This document shows, piece by piece, positions 1 through 11,560 of a stretch of DNA of 64,000 nucleotides (its first letter is position 1; each line of letters opens with the position of its first letter). The notes beneath the pieces were generated by a model. The model was not told the DNA's origin. It was given only the letters and a program-made list of their open reading frames with translations, and ran no database searches. The position numbers and the translations under genes are program-made. The DNA comes from Chaetorhynchus papuensis (Eukaryota; Chordata; Aves; Passeriformes; Rhipiduridae): contig VWYX01000347.1 in the NCBI GenBank assembly GCA_013396525.1, forward strand, positions 548,831 through 612,830. The letters run 5' to 3'.

Positions 1-619
1 GGGGGTAATTATTCCGTCTTCAGAAGGTTTGAATAATTATAACCCAGCTGGAGAGCAAAAGAAATATAAGAAAGTTGGCTAAGGTGAACTGAGGGGAAAA
101 TTTATTTTAAATGATGATGCTATCTAAATGACAATGTATACTTAGATTAAAAAGTAGTTTCATCCAAAGTTCTCTCAAGAGATTGGGAAATCTCAAGGTG
201 ATTAAAAGAAACCTTACATCAGACCACATTTGTGATTTGTTTTTTCTCTGACAGGAGAAATTGTAAACAGTCCTACTGCAAATACTTTAACTGCTCGTAG
301 TCCAGAGTGAGAGAAGTGATTAAAAAAATAATTCTAATACCATAATGTTTGCTGGGGTACTTAGTGATGTTTGAGTGCTGCATCAGAGAGTCAACATATC
401 ACCTCAGCTCATCCAAAGTATCACTGGATGAGCGGGGTGGAACATATTGAAATGTTGATCATGTCACACATTAGCGAGCTGCATATCGACGAGCAGCTTC
501 CATACTCAAGGTGTTGATTTTGATTTCTTGTTAAGCCCTCCCAGTGATTTGTGACTAATCTATATCTAATTTAAAGAATTCAATAGAATCCCCCACATCT
601 CTATTTTGAAGGCCATCTT
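1..619. other. Unique AT-rich noncoding DNA with two nearby inverted repeats
   Basis: No open frame of note and no repeat family that I recognise. Between 400 and 500 there are two inverted repeats. The first has 9-base arms GCTCATCCA (407-415) and TGGATGAGC (425-433) around a 9-base loop. The second has 6-base arms AGCTGC (477-482) and GCAGCT (493-498). The second keeps CpG dinucleotides in its loop, which is unusual for this AT-rich DNA. Confidence 0.5.
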
Positions 620-1040
620 CTTTGATAGAAATGCTTCTGAACTTTATTACCCCCTGATAACAGTTAAGCATGTGGTGCACAAGCCTTGAGAGAGCTTGTC
701 TAACGACTCATAATTAGTTTGATAGCCAGTTCTATTAGGTAATCCACAACATTTTCTTCCCCACCTATTAGTTTTATGATCTGTGACCGCTTCGTGGGAA
801 TTACAACGTGAGAAATTGCAAAAGAGGCGTTAAGATGAAATTGAATAATGTTATTTACTTGTGATTGCAGCTGTAATTGTTTAAGTATTGGCAAAATGCA
901 GTCAGCAAAAGCCTGACTCTCAGCTGCCTGTTTGATGTCGTGATTGCCTCGCCTTGGGAGTGTGGTACCAATTTCAGCATTTCTATTTCCCTCATTATTG
1001 AATGCAACTTTGATTAATGTGAATGGCATTGGCCAGGATG
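620..1040. other. Possible conserved noncoding element; contains a minus-strand open frame
   Basis: This block keeps several CpG dinucleotides (for example near 703, 789, 793, 807, 828, 939 and 950) in surroundings that have almost none. It also has TAAT and GTAATTG-type homeodomain cores. A minus-strand frame of 109 codons (1029 to 700) crosses it; the predicted protein is rich in Ile, Asn and Gln, resembles no family I know, and its length is expected by chance. Retained CpGs can mean purifying selection or local hypomethylation. I infer a conserved noncoding element, but a small coding exon is not excluded. Confidence 0.28.
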
Positions 1041-2778
1041 CAGAAACACTCAGTTCTTAGAAAAGCTGCAAATTTACCTCTAAAATCCTACAAAAGCTTT
1101 TTTTGAAAGAAAAAAAAAATAAAAAGTCTTTTAAAGCAAACTTCTTTCACATACAAGACTAAAGTTTGTATAAACCATCATCAAATTGAAATTATAATAC
1201 TGAGAGCAATAAAAATAAAATATTGAGTGGTATAAAAACATTATAAAAATAATCTTTTTCCCACAATTTTTGGCAAGATGAGGAAAATATGACAAAAAGG
1301 ACAAGTAACTTCCCCTTCCCTTGCGTTTGGAATAAAGATATAAATGACAGAAATTAGGGAAAACCATGGAGATTAAGGAACTGTAGCCCCTATTGCTTAA
1401 TGACGTGGCCACTGATCACTATGTGAATGTCTGGGAGGGCCTTGATTCAGAATACAGATCTGAATTTACGTTCAGAAGGTGACTCTGTCTTTTCAGCAAT
1501 ATGCATGTTGCACAGATATGGATGAGAGCAAGGGCTGGGGTCCCTTAATCTCTCACTTCTGCCTGCTGAGAGCTACAAGATCAGAGCCTGTCTTCCCCCA
1601 GCAAACAGCAATTGTTTTATACAAAGTGAAAGAGATTCACAGAGGAGCACTGGCAAACACACTTCACTCCTGCAAGGAGCCTCAAGTCCATCCCCCTAAC
1701 TGGAAAGGGAAGAGAGAAATGAAAGCAGTGCCTTGGAGCTCGAAGCTTGAATGTCTCTTTCTTTTTCTTCTTATTTTGTTTCAGTTTTACCATGTGACCT
1801 GGTAGGGAATTGATTTGGAAGCAAACCTTCAAGGTTTGCTGAGGCTTAGGCACACAAACAGCACCCTAAGCAAATGTTAAATAACAAAAAATATTGGATG
1901 CTTAAATGACTTAATAGAGATTTTTCCAACATAAAGCTGTGGATGGATTACAATTTGAGCATGTACACTTAGGCAGCTGTAGGCAACAAAAGACTGAACT
2001 CTCTGAAAATCTTAGAGTGTCTCTGAGAAAAATTTGATGTGCTAGATCCTGATGACAAACTGATGAACAGGGAGATACAGATGGTAGATTTCTTCTTATT
2101 CACAAAACCAAGAGAGAAAAAATTATCCCAAAATTTTATTACTATTTTGCTCCTGAGCAGTATACATAGCATTTTATCCATTTCAAAATATTTTAAATTT
2201 TCATATAGAGTGGTGGTTTAATAAGGTGATAGAATGCTGACTAGAGTAAAGAAAAGAGTTTGTTAAAATGGTAATTGATTCCTTTGAGAAAAAAACAAAC
2301 CTACAACCAAGGAGTCGACATATTTAAGGAGTATGTTCAGTATTTCTGTGTATGAGCCACAGTAAGAGGGTTCACAGGAATTCACAGAGGAGGCTTTGAA
2401 GCCTTGTGTTCCAGGTGACATTCCCTCAGGGGACTGCCAGTTCCTGCTGGTGAAGTGAGGATATATGAGAACAAGCTCTACAATAATCTTAGTGGCTGTC
2501 TTAAGTCAGCTCCATAAAATCTCCTTCCTAATGTATTTTGCAAACTGTTGCCAAAAGTAAGCAGAGGTTTTTGCTTTGCTGAACAAAATTAAATTATTTA
2601 TGTAATTATTCCTGTTTTTTAGTTTCCCATATTCTTTCATGATTAATTACTTTTGAGAAAAATACTCATGATGCCTTAGAGAAGGTAACACTTATTTCTC
2701 TGTAGAGAGGAAGCAGAAAGCTCCCAGACTCCACAAAGGGCATATTAAATGTTGCAGTTAAACCTGTTCAATGCAAAT
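1041..2778. other. Unique AT-rich noncoding DNA
   Basis: No recognisable exon, RNA gene or repeat family. Short A-runs occur near 1108 and 1235. All open frames are below 110 codons and are compatible with chance. Confidence 0.5.
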
Positions 2779-3115
2779 TGTAGTGGGTGGACCCTGGCTG
2801 GACACCAGGCACCCACCAAAGCCTCTCCTTCACTCCCCTCCACAGCTGGACAGGTGAAAGAAATTATCACAAAAAGGTTCATGGGTTGAGATGAGGACAG
2901 AGAGATATCATTGACCAAATACTGTCATGGGCAAAACAGACTCAACTAAGAGATATTAACTGAATTTATTGCCAGCAAAATCAGAGCAGGAGAAGTAAAA
3001 TAAGATCTTAAAGACACTCTTCCCCCTGCCACTCCCTTCCCATTCCTTCCCAGCTCTACCTCCTCCCCTCCAGCAGCACAGGGAGAGGGGAGTGGGGGTT
3101 ACAGTCCCATTACAG
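2779..3115 (-). mobile_element. Endogenous retrovirus LTR fragment (ERVL-like), 3' part
   Basis: Read on the minus strand, this segment ends in CCACTACA at 2779, giving the CA end expected of an LTR. It carries a polyadenylation signal AATAAA at 2970-2965, followed by the R-U5-like sequence. Composition changes abruptly at 2779, and a G/C-rich stretch with CTCCCCTCC tracts (3025-3095) is included. The wording matches, from memory, an LTR family common in bird genomes that I associate with ERVL-type elements; that assignment is recollection and not a search. The U3 half of the LTR is not recognisable beyond about 3115, so the copy is truncated or diverged there. No internal retroviral gene accompanies it, so it is probably an old solo LTR. 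Confidence 0.65.
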
Positions 3116-4215
3116 TTTACAGTTGGTAAACCAAATACACAATGAAAATAAATAAGGGGAAAACAATTATTGCAGCAATTTCCTGTATTAATGTATTCTC
3201 ATTCTCTATTCTTTTCTTCTGGTGTTTCTTCCACTTTCTGATCTACGGGGTAAACAGGCATCCATGGGGTTTAAAAAAAAACCCCAAAAAATAAGACAAA
3301 TAAAAGGAAAAGTAAAGTTATTCTGTACTTTGGACAAGCAGTGGTTTCAGTACTCCTAGGTTAAGGAAGCTGCTTGATTTAAAAGCCAGAAATTCTCAGG
3401 AGTTCATCTCTCAGAGGAAAACATGTAAAGGGTTTTCACAAGGCAAAGATTGAACATCCAGGACATGAAAGAGGGCCTGACAACATACAGGAGACCCACT
3501 CTCCTTCACTCCCAGTGCCTGCTGCTCCTGAGGGCTCATCCAGGCACACACATCCACTGACATTCTTGTCTCAGTAGATTCCTTCTGTGAAAGTGCTGGT
3601 GTCCTCTGATAACCAGAGCCAGGTCACTCAGCTCCAGGCAAGTCAAGGGGACAGTGCTTGCTGTCCAGCTGGACCACGTCCCCAGCACCACGCAGCTCCA
3701 GTGAGGAAACCTGCCGGGAGCATAAGGGCACCACGCTGTGCAACGACCTTATTGTCACAAAACATGAGGGCAGAAGATGCCAGGAGAAATAAGGTTTTGT
3801 AAAAGGTTATATACCATCTTCTGGGTGTGGATGTGTCAGCTAAAAGTTGTCTGCCTGTAGTAGCTCATGAATTTTCAGCAAGTGCAGCTATTCTGCACAG
3901 CTCTGACATTTATACTGCAGCTTCATAAGGGAATTTAAAACCAGACCGATTAGGCCTTGTCTGGATTTGCCAGTGTTTCAACCTAACCCCATTGCTCTGC
4001 GTGAAGGAGGTGCTAAGACAGTGTTAAGACACTATATTTTCTTAGAAGGGGTATAGATTTGGATAGCTTAGAAATAGAAAGGAATAATTTCTCTATTACT
4101 TCAGGATTTCTAGGTGCCACATGCCCCTGTTGCAGCTGAGTTGCTGGATTAATGGAATTTTCCCTCTGCTGAGATGCAGAAGTCCTAGACATAAGACCTC
4201 TGCCTTCTGTGTTCT
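3116..4215. other. Noncoding flank of the LTR with a GC-richer patch
   Basis: The first 350 bases are AT-rich and include an A/C tract near 3270-3290. From about 3470 to 3735 the DNA is clearly richer in G and C and in CA/TG steps, as decayed CpG-rich DNA would be. It may be a further diverged part of the neighbouring LTR insertion or an unrelated old element; I cannot align it. The 71-codon frame in it has no recognisable domain. Confidence 0.4.
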
Positions 4216-4216
4216 G

Positions 4217-4271
4217 TATCCATCCATCCATCTATCTATCTATCCATCCATCCATCCATCCATCCATCCAA
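4217..4271. repeat. (ATCC)n/(ATCT)n tetranucleotide microsatellite
   Basis: ATCC units surround three to four ATCT units, giving a compound tetranucleotide array of about 13 units. It is uninterrupted from 4217 to 4270 and then breaks into ordinary AT-rich DNA. Length polymorphism between individuals is likely. Confidence 0.95.
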
Positions 4272-6175
4272 TTATCCAAATTTTCAAAGACAGAAGTACA
4301 AAAACCCAAACTTTGACCGTATTACAGGAAGTTAGAATATTACAAAGATTTCCCTTAGTATGTCTCTGGTATAAAAAGTGAAGGGGGTGCTGGTGACGGA
4401 TTTTCTTGTCTCTAGGAATTGTATTAGGAAAGAGTGAGATTGCTGGTATCTCCCTTGGGATTGTCCCAGTTTTGTAGCATGTTCATGGCCTTGTGATGAG
4501 CACGTGTTTTGTGGATCATCTGGAGAATTATGAGACACAGAGTGGCTGAGATGTTTAGGAACTTATTTGCAATTTAAAATGTTAACATGAATTTATTAGG
4601 CAGAGATTTAACCGTTTCACTTATTTTCCGCCATTTTTCTCCTTTTTCTCCCTGTCTCTCTCCAAACATTTTCTTGTAAAAATGGAAGTGTAGCTTTAGC
4701 TGCTTCTCATGGTTTTGCTTGGATTTTGCTGACAGATAAGTGCGTGTTTTGCGTTAGTCTGGCTCGGTGCCAGAGCAACAGTGATTTCCAATGCCAAATT
4801 GCAGCACAAGCCTATTTTGAATGACAGACTAAAGTGTGTGGGGATGTGAAAACAGGTGGTCTGAGATGTCTGGTACCAACAGAGCATCTGGTCACTGGAG
4901 TGTGACTGCGTCGTACTTTGTACTCCTAATCTGGAGTGGTACCAGCAGTGAGTGAAGGAACTGGCACCTTTTCCAAACCTGTCATTGTGGAACCTGTCCT
5001 GAGAACACAAACACTTAAAAGTGTTTGTTCCATGGCTAAAAATACTCCAGTCAGTTGTTAATTTCTTTACATAATCTGTATTTCTTAAATGGCTAGAAAC
5101 CAGATTATCTTCAAGTATGCCAGAATATTTGTACAACAGGGTTTTGCTCTCTTTTGTAGAGACACACAGCTGTTACAAAACACTTCAATAATTTTTAATC
5201 TCTGTGTTCAGTTACAACTGACTAGATAAATATACTTTTATCTCTGTCTAATGTTGCCAGCTCTATTAATATTAAGCATATTAAATTCATAAAATTATTA
5301 AAATATTCTTTGAGGGTGAATATCCTTTCTCTCTTTTCAGTCAAATGCCTTTTTAATAACTATTTATCAGCAGTTTTAAGTAGGTAAAGAAGTAAAGCCT
5401 TGAAAAAGCAAGAGTTTATCACACACTGAAAGATGAAATGTAGGCCATGGTTTAATCTAGCAATATTTTTCAGTCAGGTTTTTTTTTAATAATGTTTTCC
5501 TTTAGAGTGTGACTCTTGTACCAACATCTTTATAAGAAATTTTTTGTTAATTATAAAGGTAAGAAGGACTGGTGAGGAAGTCTATCCTGTCCTCTGTATG
5601 AAATTCAAGGGTATCCTTACCCACATTAAACACAGACTTAAAAAGATTAAAAAACACCCCAAAAAACCATGGCTGAAATAATTGATGAGGCAAATTCTAT
5701 TTTACATTCTTACATCTCTTCTGTTACTCTGAGGACAAAGATGGTTTTACTGTTTCTAATCACAACTTGCACTAGAATACAGCACCCCTGAGGATTGTTC
5801 AGAAAGAAACAGTGGTGCTAGCATTATTCATTTGCCCTTGTAAACAAATGATAGTAATATCAGGGAGATACCTGATGGATATGTCTCTTGTAAAAAAATC
5901 CCTCAACATAGACACACCATTCTCAGGAACCCTGTTCTCTTCATGAAAAGCAAAATTATTCTGTAAATTATAGCCCTTGATTGTATAACCTCTGGTTGCA
6001 GAGATCATTGCTTTTCATTGTGCAAAGCTGAAGACCTTCCCCTTAAATTTCAGAGGTTGTTAAAGGAGATCCTGTACAGCTGTTTGCCTAACCTTATAAC
6101 CAGTAAAACCACTGGACTGAATTCTCCTGCCTAGCACACATTGTAATTCCCAAGTCACTGGTCCAAGGTGTTTAA
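4272..6175. other. Unique AT-rich noncoding DNA
   Basis: No repeat family or exon recognised. The longest frame of the whole window, 146 codons on the minus strand (5136 to 4696), lies here. Its product is rich in Ser, Thr, His and Cys without a signal peptide, membrane segment or motif, and this length is expected about once by chance in the window. The part from 5200 to 5330 is very AT-rich. Confidence 0.5.
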
Positions 6176-6269
6176 TAAAAAAAGAAACCCTCAAAAAAAA
6201 CCCAAAAAACCAAAAAACTGCAAAACACAAAAAAACCTCAACCCCCAAACCAGCCAACCAAAAAAAAAT
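6176..6269. repeat. A/C-only low-complexity tract
   Basis: About 94 bases composed almost wholly of A and C on the plus strand, with A-runs of 5 to 9 broken by C-runs of 1 to 5. There is no fixed period, so it is low-complexity and not a microsatellite. Similar shorter tracts recur elsewhere in the window (3270, 5648, 29450, 30460, 36345), with G/T counterparts at 33165, 35942 and 54700. Confidence 0.85.
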
Positions 6270-7483
6270 CACAAATAATTTTTGGTATCTGCTTACAGTA
6301 TTGTAAGTTTTATTTGTTAGGTGTTGAAAATACCTAAGAGGAAAGAGGAGAAGACAGATGCTAACATCTCTTCAATAATGGGCAGGATAGAGATGAGAGC
6401 TCAGCTCCAGTCAGCTTAAAGTATTACAAAGAAATAACCAACATTTAGTTTCTGTTAAATTTTGAGTTCCTGAAGCAAAGCAGAATGTGAGAAACAGGGG
6501 GTTCCCCAGCAGACAGAGACCACATTTTTGTCTTTTATTCCAAAATGCTCTTTGGCTGGATTTTAAAATACCATGTCTTGTTTTGTGAGATCTCAGTAAG
6601 GAATACCTTTCAGCATTAAGAATTCAGCTTTTTAAGATGGTACAGCATGTAGGTGTGTGCTCTCCCTCCATCAAACAGCTTTGAAATACCAAAGGTCATC
6701 ACCTGCTCCAGTACCAGAACTCCTGTAACATGCTGGGGTGTCTCAGGTACTTCTGTGTGCTCATGTTAACTTTTTAATGGTGACAGCTTCGTGGAGAAAC
6801 AATTGTTGGACTGGGGTGTTTCAGTCCAACCTTGTATCTTTGACTGAGAAAGATTTTCGGGGTTTTTACTTGGAAATTTCAGTTATTTTTAAAATGAAGG
6901 GTGTCTTCTTATCAATGCAGTGCTATTAACATGACAATTATAAAGCGTGTGGGAAGGGCATCATCAAGACAGGTCAGCAGTGGTGAAAATAAAGACAAAT
7001 GTGAGTCAATTTACAAAACACATCTCCCTTTCTGCAAGCCTGCTGAAATTCAGGAACACACTGGATTCAGAAATAACCTGTCCTAGAACTCTAAAAAAGT
7101 CATTATTTTAGTTCAGTTTTTAAGGTATTTTTTTCCCCTTTGCACTGTGTTAATGACAGAAGGAAGCAAGAAATATGAGCCAGGGAGGGAGAACTGTGTG
7201 CAAGACAAGTCTGGTGTTCTCCTCGCTATGGGTCATTTTCAAGCTGGTAGTAGTAACAATAATTTTAAAATAAAAACAATTACTCGCTAAGTTTTGTCCA
7301 AAGTTTAATCTAAAGTTTATTTTCTCTGCTTTAAGATAAAAAAATAGATTACTTGCCATACCTAATGAACTAGAAATAGCATTTCATAGAAGGAATGAGG
7401 GAACTAAATTGTGGACTGTTACTATAACAATTAACTGAACAATTATGATGTTTTGAGAGGCTCATAGAGCAATAGAGGCCAGG
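6270..7483. other. Unique AT-rich noncoding DNA
   Basis: I see no exon, RNA gene or repeat family here. Short frames of 60-70 codons occur on both strands without recognisable domains. Confidence 0.5.
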
Positions 7484-7679
7484 GATGAGTGGCATTTCTC
7501 AGGGGTCAGTATTGGGCCTTCAGCTGTTTAACATCTTTATCAAAGCTCTATGGGCATCAGGTTGAGGGAGGTGATCCTGCCTTTCTACTCTGCTCTTATG
7601 AGACCCACTTGGAATGCTGCATCCAGCTCTGGGATCCCCAGCAGAAAAGATGGACCTCCTAGAACATGTCCACGGGAGA
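7484..7679 (+). mobile_element. CR1 LINE fragment with internal deletion
   Basis: The plus strand from about 7493 encodes QGSVLG followed by LFNIFI, the conserved reverse-transcriptase block of CR1 ORF2. Downstream, from about 7565, it encodes REVILPFYSALMRP, which belongs near the carboxy-terminal part of the same protein. In an intact CR1 these blocks are several hundred bases apart; here they lie about 50 bases apart, so the copy carries an internal deletion with its joint near 7545-7560. Similarity fades near 7679, so the CR1 3' untranslated region and tail are missing. The joined frame cannot make an active enzyme. This is a dead, fairly old copy. Confidence 0.85.
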
Positions 7680-9346
7680 CAAACCATTCCAGGACTCTAC
7701 TAAAAAAAAGACTGATAGCTGATATATTTAAAATATCTGAATCGATCTTTATTTTTTATGTATAAATGTATTTCCCTGCCTTTTTAAACAAGGATATCAT
7801 CTCTAATATACTTGACCGCTCAAGTCAAGATCTGACATTATTTCAAAATATTCTTCATTAATTTTTCTGGAGCTGTGTTATGAATTGCATCTTGCATAGA
7901 AATGTTACAGCCAGAGTAATAAGACTGGAACCAGAATTCCTTTTACCTTTTAAATTAGACTTTTATAACAAATGGTAAATTGAAATGCCATTACAAAAAG
8001 GTTACCATCTTTTATTACATGAAGTTAAGAACTTAAATTTTACTAATGGTGCAATTTTCTCTGTAATTCATCTTTTACTTAATAGCATATAATTGTTTAA
8101 ATAACATTTTCGTCCCTGTAAAAAGAAGGTATTGTTAGCAAGGAAAGTCTGACTATTAGGCAGCTCAGGAAAAGCTGAGAGTCCTCTTTTTCAGATATTC
8201 AGATGTATTACATTTTATTTCACTAAGCCACAAGAGCGTATCGTTTTCTACACCAACAACTGATTTTTATTCTGGCTGATGACCTCAATCTTTTTCCCCT
8301 CTTTTATTTTTTTTTTTAACAAAACACTTGGGGTGGGGGCTTGTTTAAAATTCATTTTCAGTGTGGTATGTGGGGCTTTTCGTACTAATCTTAATAAGGT
8401 GCTATGAATGTAATTTGCTGGAATAGATTTGTAAGTGAAAGAAAAATGTGCTCAGAATTGCAATTAAGCCTGATAAGTGCCTATAGACAAGAATGGGAAA
8501 TTTTAAGCTTAAAACTTCCAAACCCTCAGGTCTACTCTGCCCTCAGGGGATACAGTCTCTCAGTATGCATAGACTTTATAAGTCTAGATGCTTTTAAAAA
8601 ATGCCAGTAGGAAGATCTTACCTAAATGCTAATCCACTTTAGATCCAAAAAATATACCTGGGCATCTGCATTTCTCTTAGTGTACACAGTCAAAGATACA
8701 CCTTGCAGTCTAAAACTGTCTGGGGACTCATAAGCTGCATGTTGCAGTTCTAATTCTCCTGAAGCATGGCTAGCCTGCCCCAAAACAATAAAATTCCCCA
8801 CAAACCCAATCCTTTCCCTTTCCATTTGATGATGGTGATGCTGCCCACCTGCTGTACGGAGGTTCAGTGGTTGGGGTTAGGATTTGGGGACCAAGGAGTG
8901 CAATTCCTGCTTAGTTTGATTGTTTATCTCATCACCATGAGTGAACTCACGTCTGGCAGAGAGCAGGGGTTGTGTCCTGAGCTGGGGGGCTCCCAAAATC
9001 CATCAGGGCAAAACTCTGCTCCCCTTGGTGCCAACCTGGGGACCTCTGCATGGGAGAGACTGCAAATATCACAAGGACTCGAAGGAAACCAGCAGGACCC
9101 CCTCCTGCAAGCAGGAAAGCTGCACTCCTCTGCTCTCTGTGCCCTTATGTATCATATCCAAAGACTTAATGCAAATGTATAAGCTGTCCCTGGAGCTGGA
9201 AAAAAAATCTATAATATTTCTATTGCTGTAATATCTATGTGCCAAGTGCAGACATTTGTTTGATTTGGCCTCTGGCATTTTTATCTGGCATGCTCTCCAT
9301 TTCATTTCCCCCACACCGTATCAATCTCAAAGCTCCTCTAGTTAGA
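7680..9346. other. Unique noncoding DNA with a GC-richer patch and possible SINE remnant
   Basis: AT-rich up to 8750, with a T-run at 8309-8319. From 8760 to 9150 the DNA is richer in G and C. At 8861-8910 there is a weak tRNA-like pair of promoter boxes (AGTGGTTGGG near 8866 and a degraded B box GTGCAATTCC at 8898), possibly an ancient tRNA-derived SINE. A 138-codon frame (8766-9182, plus strand) runs through this patch and looks like chance in a GC-richer stretch. Confidence 0.4.
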
Positions 9347-9390
9347 AATGAAAAAAAAAAAAAAAGAAAAGGAAAATAAATAGAAAAGCC
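9347..9390. repeat. A-rich tract
   Basis: An A-run of 17 followed by A/G-rich sequence. It could be the tail of a retroposed sequence, but no retrotransposon body is recognisable on either side. Confidence 0.8.
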
Positions 9391-11389
9391 CCAACAACCC
9401 CTTCAGTATTGCTTTTTAGTTGAGATGCAAATGAAGAAAAGCCTTCTCTTCTGAAATATTAGTACCAGTGTGGTAGCAACCCCGCTGAAAACCTGGAGGA
9501 GAGGTTTAGCCTGTGAAATACCCCCTCCCCTCACAAGCTTGCTGTCACTCACCTCCTAAACAGCGGGTGTTCCAGCTGACACATGCTTCACTGGGCAGTG
9601 TAGCAGGGTGGCATCCTCATCCTGCCACGTCATGTCAGCTGAAATTGCTATGTTAGAATGTAAATTAACCCCAGAAATTACAGGTATGCATTTGGTAACT
9701 GTATATATGTTTCTTCTCATCTAAGGGATGAGATTGTGTTGGACAGCAGAGGTGAGGCTAACTAGCATCTCAATTTACCACTGTATGAACTTGTATTTGG
9801 ACATTTTAAATGGAAAGCAAAAAGCTTGTTAGGTTTTTGGGTAACAACTACATAGTGCTTGTGTTATATGAGCAAAAAAAGCACTCGTTTGTTTTCAGGC
9901 TAAAATATTAATATATTTTTCCAGGCAATGTTTCAGTCAAGATCTTACAACAAGTAGCCGCTTGATGCAAAAAATGGTGCAAAAATGTCCTAACCAAGTG
10001 TGGGGACTAGAGAAGTTCTCAAGGTATAAGAATAGAGAATTATTGCAGGTTGTCACTGTATCAGCAGTCAAAAGATTCACGACAAGGTTATAAAATAGTT
10101 TTAAATATTGACCCAAATTAATTCAGTCCAAAGAGTCACCCCTGTTATTCCCCGAGTGCTGGTTTGGCCACACGACAGCCTTGGCACAGGCACAAGATTC
10201 TCCACAGATTCCTGTCCATTAAAGTGGCAGAAACCCCGAAATTTACACTACAGTGAAGGAAGAAGTGGTCTTGGTTTAACATTTTTCTCTCTTAGTAAAC
10301 TCTCCCTCATGTTAGGTAAATCTAAAACATTATTTCAGGATCATTTTTCTCCACTTTATGTATTTTTTCATATTACCGGCTTTATATTTTATGGCAAGCA
10401 TCTGAGAGTCATTAATTTCGAATAGCTGAATAAACATTGCTTACTTGACAGGCACTTATTTAAATGCATTATTTTTGGCATAAGATCTAAAGTTATGTTT
10501 GCAAGGGATGGCAATATTTTTTGGCTCTTTTTTCCCCCTCATCTCATCACAATCTGGCGTAATTCTCCCAGACTCTCATTTTACCTTACCATAGATTAGT
10601 AGTCAAACTTTAAAGGATAAAAATTACCCACACCTAGAAATATGAGGTAATAATTTGCTTAGACCTCTTTGTTAGCTCTCATACTTAGCTGTGTCCCCTC
10701 ATAGGCAGTCTCCAGAGAGTAGACTGAGCCAGTAAGAGAACATTTTTAAGCTCCTCATGTCATCAACTTAAATAGTGAAAAATAGTAATTTCAGCAACGG
10801 AGACCTGCACATTTCAATTTTCAGCAATAGATGTTAAATGAGCAGTAGAAAACTGTTTGAATGAATCTGCAGTTACCTCATGCAGCTGTTCATTGCTCCT
10901 TAGTTTAAGTTTCCGGTTATGTTCCTTTGTAGAGGTATTTCTGCAGATCTGCTGCCTCTCTTTCCCTGCTGTTGTCTGAGATCTAATTACAAATCTTCCC
11001 AATATAGTTGGCCTGGGCTGAGGATTTGAAGAAAATATTCTCTGTGGGAAGAGTGTATTCTGAAGAGGGGAAAAAAAATTATTATAAAGCACTGGTTTAT
11101 GGTATTCCTTGTGTCAGTTCTGAAAGACATAAGAAAGTGGTCTAAAAAAAGGAGTAAAAGCAAGAAAATACCCCGAACACACTTTCCCTTGCAGTTGCCA
11201 GATCCATGTTAGCACTTGCTGACAGATGTACTTGCAGACTGCCTGCTGTCCTCTGCCATACCTGTGAGCAGACAGGGATCGCAGGCAGGGGTTCATATTA
11301 TATTTATATGTCAATTGAACTCATTATTTTAAATATTTAAATTAAAAGATAAAGATTGTGTTAATAAATGTATGATTTCTCTTTAAAGT
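9391..11389. other. Unique AT-rich noncoding DNA
   Basis: A modestly GC-richer patch lies at 9475-9640. Otherwise AT-rich with no repeat family, RNA gene or exon recognised. Confidence 0.5.
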
Positions 11390-11560
11390 CTTGATTAATT
11401 GCATTTAAAGGCATGGGATTATGGGGAAGACAGTATCTGGATGTGCAGCTAATGCCTCCATTTTGATATCCTTAAAAAATAATTACTCCACCCGTGGTCA
11501 TGAATCATCATCATTAGGCTGCTTTATAAGCAATTAGAAAGGTCAAGCTGACAAACTGAT
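11390..11560. other. Possible conserved noncoding element
   Basis: The block has densely packed homeodomain-type cores (TAATTA near 11479, ATCATCATCATTAG near 11504 and CAATTAG near 11531) and TTTATAA. It lacks simple-repeat character and codes for nothing. Developmental enhancers in bird gene deserts commonly look like this, but conservation cannot be judged from one sequence. Confidence 0.25.

Noticed and set aside
4696..5136. 146-codon minus-strand open frame
   Set aside because: With roughly 60 percent A+T, a frame of this length is expected about once by chance in 64 kb over six frames. The product has no domain, signal or repeat that I recognise.
8766..9182. 138-codon plus-strand frame in a GC-richer patch
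   Set aside because: GC-richer DNA has fewer stops; a second frame and a minus frame are open in the same place, which points to composition and not coding.
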